DNA from: Pseudonocardia autotrophica
Lineage (GTDB): Bacteria; Actinomycetota; Actinomycetes; Mycobacteriales; Pseudonocardiaceae
DNA: 64,000 bases
Direction: 5' to 3'
Assembly: GCF_000717175.1 (NCBI RefSeq)
Contig: NZ_JNYD01000006.1
Span: forward strand, 62,001 to 126,000
Notes under the pieces: generated by a model
Databases searched by the model: none
Seen by the model: the letters and a program-made list of their open reading frames with translations, nothing else
Told to the model about the DNA's origin: nothing
Program-made: the position numbers and the translations under genes
Shown: positions 27,693 to 35,175 of the stretch, one piece after another
How positions within the stretch are numbered: position 1 is the stretch's first letter
Layout of the letters: the number at the start of each line of letters is the position of its first letter

Positions 27693-28101
27693 CCAGCGGG
27701 ATCTCCCGATCGGTCCGGCGCTGGTAACCGGCGTAGTTGCGATAGCGGGAGGCGATGCGCTCCCACAGCGCAGGCCGCTCGTCGGGTCCCACGATCTCCG
27801 CGCGGCGCGGCTCGCGCGGCCCGCCGCGCACCGAGACCTGCACGTCCGGGTGGTCGCGGAGGTTGAGGAACCAGGCCGGGTGGTGGTCGTCGCCGCCGCG
27901 CGAGGCGACGACCACGAGGGTGTCGCCCTCCACCAGCGGCGCGGTGAGCAGGACCGAGCGGGGCTCGCCGCTGCGCCGGCCGACCGTCGTCAGCTCGAGG
28001 ACGGGCATCCCCGCGGCGTCGTGGCCGACGCGGCCGCCGGTCGCCTTGAGCAGCAGGCGGTGGGCGGCGTTCATGCCCTTCAGCACGAGATCATGAGGCA
28101 C
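27658..28101 (-). CDS. DDN-family (F420-dependent type) oxidoreductase
   Basis: 147 residues of the deazaflavin-dependent nitroreductase family. Family marks are MPVLELTTVGRRSGEPRSVLLTAPLVEGDTLVVVASRGGDDHHPAWFLNLRDHPDVQVSVRG and the C-terminal IASRYRNYAGYQRRTDREIPLVRLVPV. Members bind coenzyme F420 and reduce diverse substrates. The GTG at 28101 is supported by TAGGCT 6 nt upstream (leaderless type). The 3' end overlaps the convergent methyltransferase gene by 35 bp. Confidence 0.87.
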   Translation of the reverse strand: MPHDLVLKGMNAAHRLLLKATGGRVGHDAAGMPVLELTTVGRRSGEPRSVLLTAPLVEGDTLVVVASRGGDDHHPAWFLNLRDHPDVQVSVRGGPREPRRAEIVGPDERPALWERIASRYRNYAGYQRRTDREIPLVRLVPVPPPTG

Positions 28102-28164
28102 GGCCCGAGCCTAGGCCGCGTTCAGCGGGGTAACGGCGGCCGGGGGCGGGGCGAACGGCAGGGC

Positions 28165-28473
28165 GTGGATGTCGGGGACAGCGGGCGGGACCGGCCGGGG
28201 GGCGTACTGCTGGAGCCGCCTGCGGGCCGCTGGACGTCCGGACGGATCCGGGCCCGGCGACCGTGGAACCCGCGGCCCGCGCCGCTGGACACGGAGGCCG
28301 TCCTGCGGATCCGCCGGGCGGCGGGTGTGGCGCTCGACCGGTATCCCGGGCCCGTGGGCCAGCTGATCGCGGCCGAGCTGCTCGACTACGCCGACCAGGG
28401 TTGGCGCGGGGACGCCGAGGGGCTGTCCGAGCGGCTGGTCGCCGACCTGCTCGGCGAGGCGCCGCCGAACTGA
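28165..28473 (+). CDS. Hypothetical small protein
   Basis: About 102 residues from a GTG at 28165. The first half is Arg/Gly/Pro-rich, and the second half (DTEAVLRIRRAAGVALDRYPGPVGQLIAAELLDYADQGWRGDAEGLSERLVADLLG) looks like a genuine amphipathic helical domain. I do not recognise the family. The start is uncertain; the frame stays open further upstream, antisense to the DDN gene. Confidence 0.4.
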   Translation: MDVGDSGRDRPGGVLLEPPAGRWTSGRIRARRPWNPRPAPLDTEAVLRIRRAAGVALDRYPGPVGQLIAAELLDYADQGWRGDAEGLSERLVADLLGEAPPN

Positions 28474-28572
28474 GGCGCGTGCTCCGCCGGGCGGGTGTGC
28501 CCGGACGGGCCGGGGCGACGTCGTCGGCGCCCCCGGCCTCGTCGGCCTGCCGCGGCAGGCGTCGGGGTCGGC

Positions 28573-29031
28573 TCAGACGCCGGCGGAGGCCGCGTGCCTG
28601 CCGATGAGGGTGCCGAGGCGGGGGAGGGCCTCCTCGACGTTCTTGCGGGCGTTCGGGCGCAGCTTGGCGTAGGCCTTCTTCAGCGCCTCCGAGCTGGAGC
28701 CCTCGGCGCGCCGGTCGGTGACACCGAGCAGCGCGTCGGCGGCCTCGGGGCGGCCGGCCAGGTAGGCACCGAAGTCGGTGCCCGCCCCGGCGGTCCGGTA
28801 GTCGGCGTAGAAGGGCTGCAGGGCGCCGGCGAACTGGGGCAGCATCCGGTCGACCGCCGCGGGCACCACGCCGGGCCGGATCTTCGACACGGTCTGGTAG
28901 CCGAGCTTGACGGCGGCGCCGGACATGCCGCCCTTGTCCTTCACCTCCTGCCCGACGAGCTCGTTCAGGTCGGCGACGACGGCGGGCCGGCGCGCGGGGT
29001 CGGTGAGGATGGTCTCGAGGTTCTGCGTCAC
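28573..29031 (-). CDS. Conserved hypothetical protein (possibly DUF6918)
   Basis: 152-residue soluble, mostly helical protein (MTQNLETILTDPARRPAVVADLNELVGQEV; later ALKKAYAKLRPNARKNVEEALPRLGTLIGRHA). Similar proteins are annotated as DUF6918 in actinobacteria; I recall this only loosely. No catalytic motif is visible. The GTG start at 29031 has GAGGAC-type sequence upstream. A 14-bp palindrome next to a possible -10 (TAATAC) lies 52-65 bp upstream, so expression may be regulated. Confidence 0.65.
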   Translation of the reverse strand: MTQNLETILTDPARRPAVVADLNELVGQEVKDKGGMSGAAVKLGYQTVSKIRPGVVPAAVDRMLPQFAGALQPFYADYRTAGAGTDFGAYLAGRPEAADALLGVTDRRAEGSSSEALKKAYAKLRPNARKNVEEALPRLGTLIGRHAASAGV

Positions 29032-29082
29032 GGGGGCTCGTCCTCTCTCACGGGGAGTCGGTGCGGGCGAGTCCGGAAGGTA

Positions 29083-29096
29083 TTACACGCGTGTGA
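29083..29096. promoter_or_regulatory. Palindromic operator candidate
   Basis: TTACACGCGTGTGA contains a perfect 10-bp palindrome ACACGCGTGT in an AT-richer patch, immediately upstream of a possible minus-strand -10 (TAATAC) for the gene starting at 29031. The position fits a repressor site, possibly TetR-type; the regulator is unknown. Confidence 0.4.
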
Positions 29097-29148
29097 TTCA
29101 CCCTGACGGGCCCCGTGAGCGCGCGGTGACGGCGGGTGCGGTAGGCGG

Positions 29149-31242
29149 TCAGCCCGCCAGGGCCAGGGCGAGGGGGAGGACGGCGGGGGCGCCCGCGCGG
29201 CGGACGGCCCGGGCGGCGACGGTCATCGTCCAGCCCGAGTCGACCAGGTCGTCGACCAGGAGCACGGGTCCGCCGACGGCCGAGAGGTCGGGGAGCGCGG
29301 CGGTGTCGAACCCCTCCCACACCGCGGCCAGCCGCTGCGCCGAGTTCTCGTGCGTGCCCGGGCGCTCGCCGGCCGGGGGGAGCGTGCCGAGCAGCGGCAA
29401 CCGCCCGATCTCGGCGATCCGGCGGGCCAGGTGCTCGAGCTGGTGGGGGCGGGTGCGCGACCCGATCCCGACGACGCCGACCGGCCGCTGCGCCCAGTCC
29501 CAGCCCGCGAGCACGCGCACCACGGCGTCGAGCAGGTCGGAGGGAACGGGCTGGTCCGGCCCGGCGAGTAGCTCGCGCAGCCGCGTGCCCCAGCCGATGT
29601 CCGACAGCCGCCCGACGGCCCGCCCGGGCTCGGCCAGCTCGTCGGCCTTCAGCCGGCCCGACGCCGGGATCCCCAGCTCCTTCATGCCGCTCGGCCACAT
29701 CTTGCGGGGCGCGAGCTCCACGCCCGGCTTCTGCAGCCGTTCGGCCGCGGCCGCCGACACGTCGGCGGAGACCTCCTGGGACCAGACGGTGCCGCTGCAG
29801 ACGTCGCACCGGCCGCACGGCGTGGGGTCCGGATCGTCGAGCTGGCGGCGCAGGAAGACCAGCCGGCACTCGTCCGTGGAGAGGTAGTCGAGCATCGCCT
29901 GCTGCTCGGCCTTGCGCGCGGCGGCGACCCGCTGGTGCCGCTCGCGGTCGTACACCCACTCCGCGCCGGTGCCGATCCAGCCACCCTTGACCCGCTTCGC
30001 CGCCCCGTCCGAGTCGAGGACCTTGAGCAGCATCTCGAGCCGCGTGCGCGACAGGTCGACGCGGGTCTCCAGCGCGGCCGTGGAGAGCGGCTGGTCCGAC
30101 AGCGCGGCGAGGGTCTGCCGCACCAGCGGCTCCGGCGGGAACGCCAGCGAGGCGAAGTACGCCCAGATCTCCCGGTCCTCGCGGCCGGGCAGGAGCACCA
30201 CCTCGGCCCGGTCCAGCGCGCGCCCGGCGCGGCCGATCTGCTGGTAGTAGGCCACGGGGGAGGAGGGCGCACCGAGGTGGACGACGAACCCGAGATCCGG
30301 CTTGTCGAAGCCCATCCCGAGCGCCGACGTGGCGACCAGCGCCTTCACCCGGTTGCCGAGCAGGTCGGCCTCCGCGTCGAGCCGCTCCTCGGCGTCCGTC
30401 CTACCGGTGTAGGCGCGCACGGCGAAGCCGCGCTCGCGCAGGAACTCCGCGACCTCCTCCGCCGCCTGCACGGTGAGCGTGTAGACGATCCCGGCGCCGG
30501 GCAGCTCGTCGAGCCGGGAGGCGAGCCAGGCCAGCCGGTCGGCGGGCGAGTCGATCGACACCACGGACAGCCGCAGGGAATCGCGGTCGAGCGAGCCGCG
30601 CAGCACCAGCGGCTCGCCGGACTGCAACCCCAGCTGCTCGGTCACGTCCGTGACCACGCGGTCGTTGGCCGTGGCCGTGGTGGCCAGCACCGGGATACCC
30701 TCGGGGAGCTCGGCGATCAGTGCGCGCAGCCGCCGGTAGTCGGGGCGGAAGTCGTGCCCCCAGTCGGACACGCAGTGCGCCTCGTCGACCACCAGCATCC
30801 CCGCGGTCCGGGTCAGCTCGGGCAGCACGCGGTCCCGGAAGTCCGGGTTGTTGAGCCGCTCCGGGCTCACGAGCAGGACGTCGACCTCGCCGGCGGCGAT
30901 CTCGGCGTAGGTCTGCTCCCACTCGTCGAGGTTCGCGGAGTTGACCGTGACGGCCACGATCCCGGCGCGGGTGGCCGCGTCGATCTGGTTGCGCATCAGC
31001 GCGAGCAGCGGTGACACGATCACCGTGGGCCCCGCGCCCTGCTCCCGTAGTAGCGCCGTGGCCAGGAAGTACACCGCGGACTTGCCCCAGCCGGTGCGCT
31101 GCACGACCAGCGCGCGCCGGTGCTCGGCAACGAGGGCGTGGATCGCCCGCCACTGGTCCTCGCGCAGCCGGGCGCCCTCGCCCGCGAGGGTCTGCAGCAG
31201 CTCCTCGGCGCGCGAGCGCAGGTCCTGTTCCGTGGTGGTCAC
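29149..31242 (-). CDS. RecQ-family DNA helicase fused to phosphoribosyltransferase-like domain
   Basis: 697 residues. A 3'-5' superfamily 2 helicase: motif I QRTGWGKS (residues 49-55), DEAH box VVDEAHCVSDWGHDFRPDYRRL, motif III ATTATANDRV, motif VI YYQQIGRAGRALDRAE. A RecQ-type zinc-binding element with CGRCDVCSG and a winged-helix-like segment follow. After about residue 530 comes a ComF/PRTase-like domain whose PRPP loop reads VLLVDDLVDSGWTM. Actinobacteria carry such fusions, but the role of the PRTase part in DNA repair is not established. The GTG at 31242 follows a weak leaderless-type -10. The helicase part looks intact. Confidence 0.88.
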   Translation of the reverse strand: MTTTEQDLRSRAEELLQTLAGEGARLREDQWRAIHALVAEHRRALVVQRTGWGKSAVYFLATALLREQGAGPTVIVSPLLALMRNQIDAATRAGIVAVTVNSANLDEWEQTYAEIAAGEVDVLLVSPERLNNPDFRDRVLPELTRTAGMLVVDEAHCVSDWGHDFRPDYRRLRALIAELPEGIPVLATTATANDRVVTDVTEQLGLQSGEPLVLRGSLDRDSLRLSVVSIDSPADRLAWLASRLDELPGAGIVYTLTVQAAEEVAEFLRERGFAVRAYTGRTDAEERLDAEADLLGNRVKALVATSALGMGFDKPDLGFVVHLGAPSSPVAYYQQIGRAGRALDRAEVVLLPGREDREIWAYFASLAFPPEPLVRQTLAALSDQPLSTAALETRVDLSRTRLEMLLKVLDSDGAAKRVKGGWIGTGAEWVYDRERHQRVAAARKAEQQAMLDYLSTDECRLVFLRRQLDDPDPTPCGRCDVCSGTVWSQEVSADVSAAAAERLQKPGVELAPRKMWPSGMKELGIPASGRLKADELAEPGRAVGRLSDIGWGTRLRELLAGPDQPVPSDLLDAVVRVLAGWDWAQRPVGVVGIGSRTRPHQLEHLARRIAEIGRLPLLGTLPPAGERPGTHENSAQRLAAVWEGFDTAALPDLSAVGGPVLLVDDLVDSGWTMTVAARAVRRAGAPAVLPLALALAG

Positions 31243-31329
31243 GCCCCCATGGTGGCGGCAACCCCCGACAGGAACCGACCGGCCCCGCGGATCCGGCGCG
31301 CGGAACCGCGGGCCCGGGGCCGGGGGCGC

Positions 31330-32799
31330 TCAGGCCCGGCCGGTCGGCCGGTGCAGGTAGCGCCCGGTCGGCTCGCCGACGACCTGCCCGTCGTCGTAGA
31401 CCGGCCGCCCGCGCAGGAAGGTCGTGGTGACCGTCGACCCGATCTCCAGCCCGCGGAAGGGCGTGTACTCCTGCGTCGACTCGGAGTCCGCCGGGTCGAC
31501 CACGTACGACCGGTCCGGGTCGACGAGGGCGATGTCGGCGTCGAAGCCGGGCGCGATGTCGCCCTTGGTCGGCAGCCCGAGGCGCTGCGCCGGGTTCCAG
31601 GCGGTCAGCTCGGCGACCCGGGACATCGACAGCCCCCGCTTGCGGCCCTCGCCGACCAGCCCGGGCAGCAGGTACTCGGTGCCGCCGAAGCCGGACTTCG
31701 CGGCGAACACGTCGTTCTTGTCCTTCCCGAACTTCAGCTCCTCCTTGCAGCACGCGTGGTCGGAGACGACCCAGCTCACGTCCCCGGCCAGCAGGTGCCC
31801 CCACAGCGCCTCGACGTCCTCGCGCGGCCGGATCGGCGGGTTCACCTTGGCGCCGATGCCGTCCGCCGTGGTCACGTCCGTGAGCAGGTGCCCGATCGTG
31901 ACCTCGCGGCGGAAGTCGACGTGCGGGAAGGCGCGCGCCATGGTCATCGCCGCCTCCATCGCCTTGGCCGACGACAGGTGCAGCAGGTTGATCGTGGGCA
32001 GCTGCGTCTCGTGCGCGAGGTAGGAGGCGATGGTGACCGCGAGGCCCTCGGAGTGCGGCGGACGGGAGGCGCTGTAGGCCTCGAGCCCGGTGAGCCGCCC
32101 CTCCTCCTCGACGAGCTTCGTGTAGGCGGTCATGATCTCGGCCGTCTCGCAATGCAGCGACAGCGAGATCTGGTCGGCGATGTCCGGGTTCGCCTCGCGC
32201 GCCGCCTGGATGCCGCGCATGACGAACTCGAAGTGCGCCAGGTCGTACCGCTCGCCCTCGGGGATCATGAGGAACGAGTTCTGGTCCGCCGAGCGACCGT
32301 GCAGGCCGTGGCTGCCGTAGAACATGAAGATCTTGAACGAGGTCACACCGTGGTCCCGGACCAGTGCCGGGATCTCGTCGATGTGCGAGCGCTGCATCGG
32401 GGCGAGGTGGAAGGCGTAGTCGACGTACGAGCGGCCCTCCGCCGCGGCCAGCACCTCGGGGAAGACCTCGGCGTAGCTGCCGCCCCGGTTGAGGTAGTAC
32501 TGCCCGGTGCGCATGTAGGTCAGCGAGGTCGTCACGCCGCCCTGGGCGCACGCGCGGCTCTCGGTCGCGGTGTCCTCGGCGAGCGGGTTGTAGATGCCCC
32601 AGTGCTGGTGCGCGTCGACCACGCCGGGGAAGGCCAGGCGGCCGCGGCCCTCGTGCACGGCGGTGCCCCCGGGCACCTCGATCCGGCCCGCCACCTCGGA
32701 CACCCGCCCGTCGGTCACGGCGATGTCGGCGTGCTGCGGCTCGCTCCCGCCGGGCCGGACGACCCGGACGTCGCGGATGATCAGGTCGGGCTGGCTCAT
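31330..32799 (-). CDS. Cyclic amidohydrolase (dihydropyrimidinase/hydantoinase-like)
   Basis: 489-residue metal-dependent hydrolase. Near residue 60 is the metal motif DAHQHWG (DxHxH), around 155 the carboxylated-Lys candidate in TSFKIFMFYG, and later metal His in LSLHCETAE and LLHLSSAKA, and Asp in WVVSDHACC. It ends with the GFDADIALVDPDRSYVVDP composite domain. Such enzymes open hydantoin, dihydropyrimidine, allantoin or imide rings; the substrate here is unknown. Its ATG overlaps the flavoprotein stop (ATGA), so both are one operon divergent from the IclR operon. Confidence 0.85.
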   Translation of the reverse strand: MSQPDLIIRDVRVVRPGGSEPQHADIAVTDGRVSEVAGRIEVPGGTAVHEGRGRLAFPGVVDAHQHWGIYNPLAEDTATESRACAQGGVTTSLTYMRTGQYYLNRGGSYAEVFPEVLAAAEGRSYVDYAFHLAPMQRSHIDEIPALVRDHGVTSFKIFMFYGSHGLHGRSADQNSFLMIPEGERYDLAHFEFVMRGIQAAREANPDIADQISLSLHCETAEIMTAYTKLVEEEGRLTGLEAYSASRPPHSEGLAVTIASYLAHETQLPTINLLHLSSAKAMEAAMTMARAFPHVDFRREVTIGHLLTDVTTADGIGAKVNPPIRPREDVEALWGHLLAGDVSWVVSDHACCKEELKFGKDKNDVFAAKSGFGGTEYLLPGLVGEGRKRGLSMSRVAELTAWNPAQRLGLPTKGDIAPGFDADIALVDPDRSYVVDPADSESTQEYTPFRGLEIGSTVTTTFLRGRPVYDDGQVVGEPTGRYLHRPTGRA

Positions 32800-34181
32800 C
32801 GTGCTGCACCTTCTTCGACGGAGGGAACGGCCGCGCGGGCGACGTGCCCGGCGGCCAGGTAGGCGAGGCCGAGGGCGGGCAGCAGCCCGTTCCCGGCGAG
32901 GTAGCCGGCGGCGCCGTGGCCGGAGATCCCGACCGCGGCCCCGCCGGAGGCGTAGAGGCCCGGCAGCGGCGCGCCGCCGGCGTCGACGACCCGGGCGTGG
33001 GCGTCGACACGCAGGCCGCCCTGGGTGTGGAAGAGCGCGGGCACGATCTCCACCGCGTGGAACGGGCTCGTGAGCGGCGCCTCGACCGTGCGGCCGAAGC
33101 GGTCCGCGGCCGCACCGCGGGCGACGGCGGCGAGGGCGTCGATCTCCTCGGCCAGGGGCCCGGCCGGCAGACCCGTGGCGGCGGCGAGCTCCGCGACGGT
33201 CGCGCCCGTGCGGACGGCCCCGGCGGAGCGGACGTCGAGGTAGTCGGTGAACGTGCGGCACAGGGCGTCGATCCGCCCGTCGTACACCATCCAGCCGCGT
33301 CCGCCGGGCTGCGCGGCGAGGGTGGCGGCGTACTCGGAGTAACCGGTGGTCTCGTCGCCGAAGCGGCGGCCCGACCCGTCGACGACCGCCCCGCCGTGCA
33401 TGACCGCGGTCCAGGTCAGGAGGGTCCGGGCCTTCGCCGAGAGGGCGGCGTGCCCCTGGTAGGCGTCCAGGCATCCCGTGGCCGCGCCGTGTGCGGTGCC
33501 GATCCGCAGCGCGTCGCCGCGCGAGTGCTCGCTGCCGTGGTAGTGGGCGTCGGCGATCTCCGGCAGGTGGGTCCGGACGAGCTCCGGGTCGGCGCCGAAA
33601 CCGTTGGTGGCCAGGAGGACCGCGCGGGCCGCGATCTCCTCGCGGGTCCCGTCCGGATGCTCGACGACGGCGACCCTGGTCCCGTCCGGCCCGGGCGGGG
33701 CGTCGACGAGCCGGCAGGGGGCGAGCACGTCGACGCGCCGCGACGCCGCCACGGCGTCGGACAGGTACCTGAGCAGGGCCGAGCCGTGCCGGCCCGGAAC
33801 CGTGTGCACGCGTGGAACGGAATGGCCGGGGTAGTCGAAGTCCGTGGGTAGCTCGATCGGCATGCCGACGTGGTCGGCGAGCCATTCGACCAGCTCGGCG
33901 CCGACCTCGGCGAGGGCTCGGGCGACCACGGGGTCGGCCGTGCCGTGCGTCTTGGCCTCGACGTCGGCCAGGAACCGGGCGGGAGAGTCCTCGATCCCCG
34001 CGGCGGCCTGGAAGCGCGACCCGGGGCCCGGGACCATCGCCGTCGACATCGAGGTGTTGTTGCCGCGCAGGAAGTGCGGGTCGGCCTCGACCACCAGCAC
34101 GTCGAGCCCCAGCTGCGCGGCGTGGGTCGCGCCGGCGAGACCACCGCCCGCCCCGGCGATCACCAGGTCGACCTCCGTCAC
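32796..34181 (-). CDS. FAD-dependent oxidoreductase, fumarate reductase/3-ketosteroid dehydrogenase type
   Basis: 461-residue flavoprotein. The N-terminal dinucleotide fold reads VDLVIAGAGGGLAGATHAAQLGLDVLVVEAD, followed by RGNNTSMSTAM. The C-terminal FAD site reads PLPGLYASGGAAVGISGHGAAGYLAGNGLLPALGLAYLAA. The family desaturates or reduces C-C bonds beside carboxyl or keto groups (fumarate reductase flavoprotein, tricarballylate dehydrogenase, ketosteroid dehydrogenase). I chose the GTG at 34181, with GGAGGT 6 nt upstream, rather than a longer frame starting at 34274 that would cross the control region. Co-transcribed with the amidohydrolase. Confidence 0.86.
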   Translation of the reverse strand: MTEVDLVIAGAGGGLAGATHAAQLGLDVLVVEADPHFLRGNNTSMSTAMVPGPGSRFQAAAGIEDSPARFLADVEAKTHGTADPVVARALAEVGAELVEWLADHVGMPIELPTDFDYPGHSVPRVHTVPGRHGSALLRYLSDAVAASRRVDVLAPCRLVDAPPGPDGTRVAVVEHPDGTREEIAARAVLLATNGFGADPELVRTHLPEIADAHYHGSEHSRGDALRIGTAHGAATGCLDAYQGHAALSAKARTLLTWTAVMHGGAVVDGSGRRFGDETTGYSEYAATLAAQPGGRGWMVYDGRIDALCRTFTDYLDVRSAGAVRTGATVAELAAATGLPAGPLAEEIDALAAVARGAAADRFGRTVEAPLTSPFHAVEIVPALFHTQGGLRVDAHARVVDAGGAPLPGLYASGGAAVGISGHGAAGYLAGNGLLPALGLAYLAAGHVARAAVPSVEEGAAR

Positions 34182-34189
34182 CCGGACCT

Positions 34190-34210
34190 CCGTTCCGCTG
34201 AGAGAAACAG
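34190..34210. promoter_or_regulatory. IclR operator candidate, site D (divergent region)
   Basis: CCGTTCC, 7 bp, GAAACAG: a weaker version of the dyad found at 34312, 39513 and 39623 (same 7-7-7 geometry). It lies just before the flavoprotein ribosome binding site, where a bound regulator would block the amidohydrolase operon. Confidence 0.45.
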
Positions 34211-34234
34211 CATCGGACCTCGTAGGGTGTAGCG

Positions 34235-34285
34235 ATGAGACCACTCGACCTGGACTTATGCAAGGCCCTGACACGGATCGCTTGA
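34235..34285 (+). other. 16-codon leaderless mini-ORF or LysR gene remnant
   Basis: A perfect leaderless signal (TAGGGT at 34223-34228, 6 nt, ATG at 34235) opens a frame that ends after 16 codons: MRPLDLDLCKALTRIA, then TGA. The peptide resembles the first residues of LysR regulators, so it may be the stub of a lost LysR gene. It could instead be an upstream ORF of iclR. The stop codon lies inside the TTGACA element of the iclR promoter. Confidence 0.4.
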
Positions 34286-34311
34286 CATCTGGCGCACCCG
34301 CGGCTCAGTCT
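34282..34311 (+). promoter_or_regulatory. iclR operon promoter
   Basis: -35 TTGACA at 34282-34287, 18-bp spacer, -10 CAGTCT at 34306-34311. The predicted start point falls inside the dyad at 34312-34332, which predicts repression by steric block. The ribosome binding site (CGGAGGGG) follows at about 34334-34341. Confidence 0.6.
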
Positions 34312-34332
34312 TTGTTCCGTCGAGCGGGACAA
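34312..34332. promoter_or_regulatory. IclR operator candidate, site A (iclR promoter)
   Basis: TTGTTCC, 7 bp, GGGACAA: a near-perfect 21-bp dyad directly downstream of the -10 of the iclR operon and 12 bp before its ATG. The same arms recur at 39513 and 39623. Autoregulation by the IclR protein is the natural reading. Confidence 0.65.
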
Positions 34333-34344
34333 CCGGAGGGGCGC

Positions 34345-35175
34345 ATGGCCGAGACGACCGGCGGCACCGGGGCCACCGAGCGGGTGGCGGACGTGCTGCT
34401 GCTCTTCACCGACGGGCCGCCGACGCTCGGGGTCACCCGGGTGGCCCGCGAGCTGGACCTGTCGAAGGCGGTCGTGCACCGCATCCTGCAGTCGCTCACC
34501 GGGCGCGGGCTGATCGCCTACGACCCGGCGACCCGCGAGTACCGTCTCGGGCCCGCCGCCGTGGCCCTCGGCGGCCGCGCCCTGCGCGACTCGGACCTGC
34601 GTTCGGCGGCGCTGCCCCACCTGGTCGACCTGCGCGACCGGTTGCGGGAGACCGCCACGGTGAGCGCGAAGGTGCACGGCGGCCGCGTCTACCTCGACCA
34701 GGTCGTGGGGACGCACGAGATCACCATGTCCGTCGAGCTCGGCCGCCGGTTCCCGCTGCACGCCGGCTCGTCCGGCAAGTGCATGCTCGCGTTCGCCCCG
34801 GCCGACGAGATCGACGCGGTGCTCGCCGGTGCCCTCCCGTCGCTGACGGCCGCCACCCTGACCGAGCCGGACGTGCTGCACGCCGAGCTCGACCGGATCC
34901 GGGAGTGCGGCTACGCGGCCTCCGCCGGCGAGCGGCAGGCCGACGCCGGGTCCGTCGCGGCCCCGGTCTTCGGCCCGTCGGGCGACGTCGTCGGCGCGGT
35001 CTCGGTCTGCGGACCCCGGTTCCGGGTCACGGACGAGTTCGTCGCGGCCACCGCGCCCGAGGTCGTCGCGGCCGCAGCCCGGGTCTCCGCACGGCTCGCC
35101 GACCGCGCTCCCGCCCGACCGCCCCGCACGCCCGCACGCAACGCTGCGCCCGTCGTAGCCGGAAGGACGTCATGA
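34345..35175 (+). CDS. IclR family transcriptional regulator
   Basis: 276 residues. The N-terminal winged helix-turn-helix reads ERVADVLLLFTDGPPTLGVTRVARELDLSKAVVHRILQSLTGRGLIAYD. The C-terminal effector domain has SVELGRRFPLHAGSSGKCMLAFAP, the IclR signature, and ends AAPVFGPSGDVVGAVSVCGP. It is first in a run of overlapping catabolic genes and is expected to sense a pathway carboxylate and control both divergent operons and the downstream transporter. The stop overlaps the ATG of the CoA-transferase. ATG at 34345 with CGGAGG upstream; longer in-frame starts would run through the promoter. Confidence 0.9.
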   Translation: MAETTGGTGATERVADVLLLFTDGPPTLGVTRVARELDLSKAVVHRILQSLTGRGLIAYDPATREYRLGPAAVALGGRALRDSDLRSAALPHLVDLRDRLRETATVSAKVHGGRVYLDQVVGTHEITMSVELGRRFPLHAGSSGKCMLAFAPADEIDAVLAGALPSLTAATLTEPDVLHAELDRIRECGYAASAGERQADAGSVAAPVFGPSGDVVGAVSVCGPRFRVTDEFVAATAPEVVAAAARVSARLADRAPARPPRTPARNAAPVVAGRTS

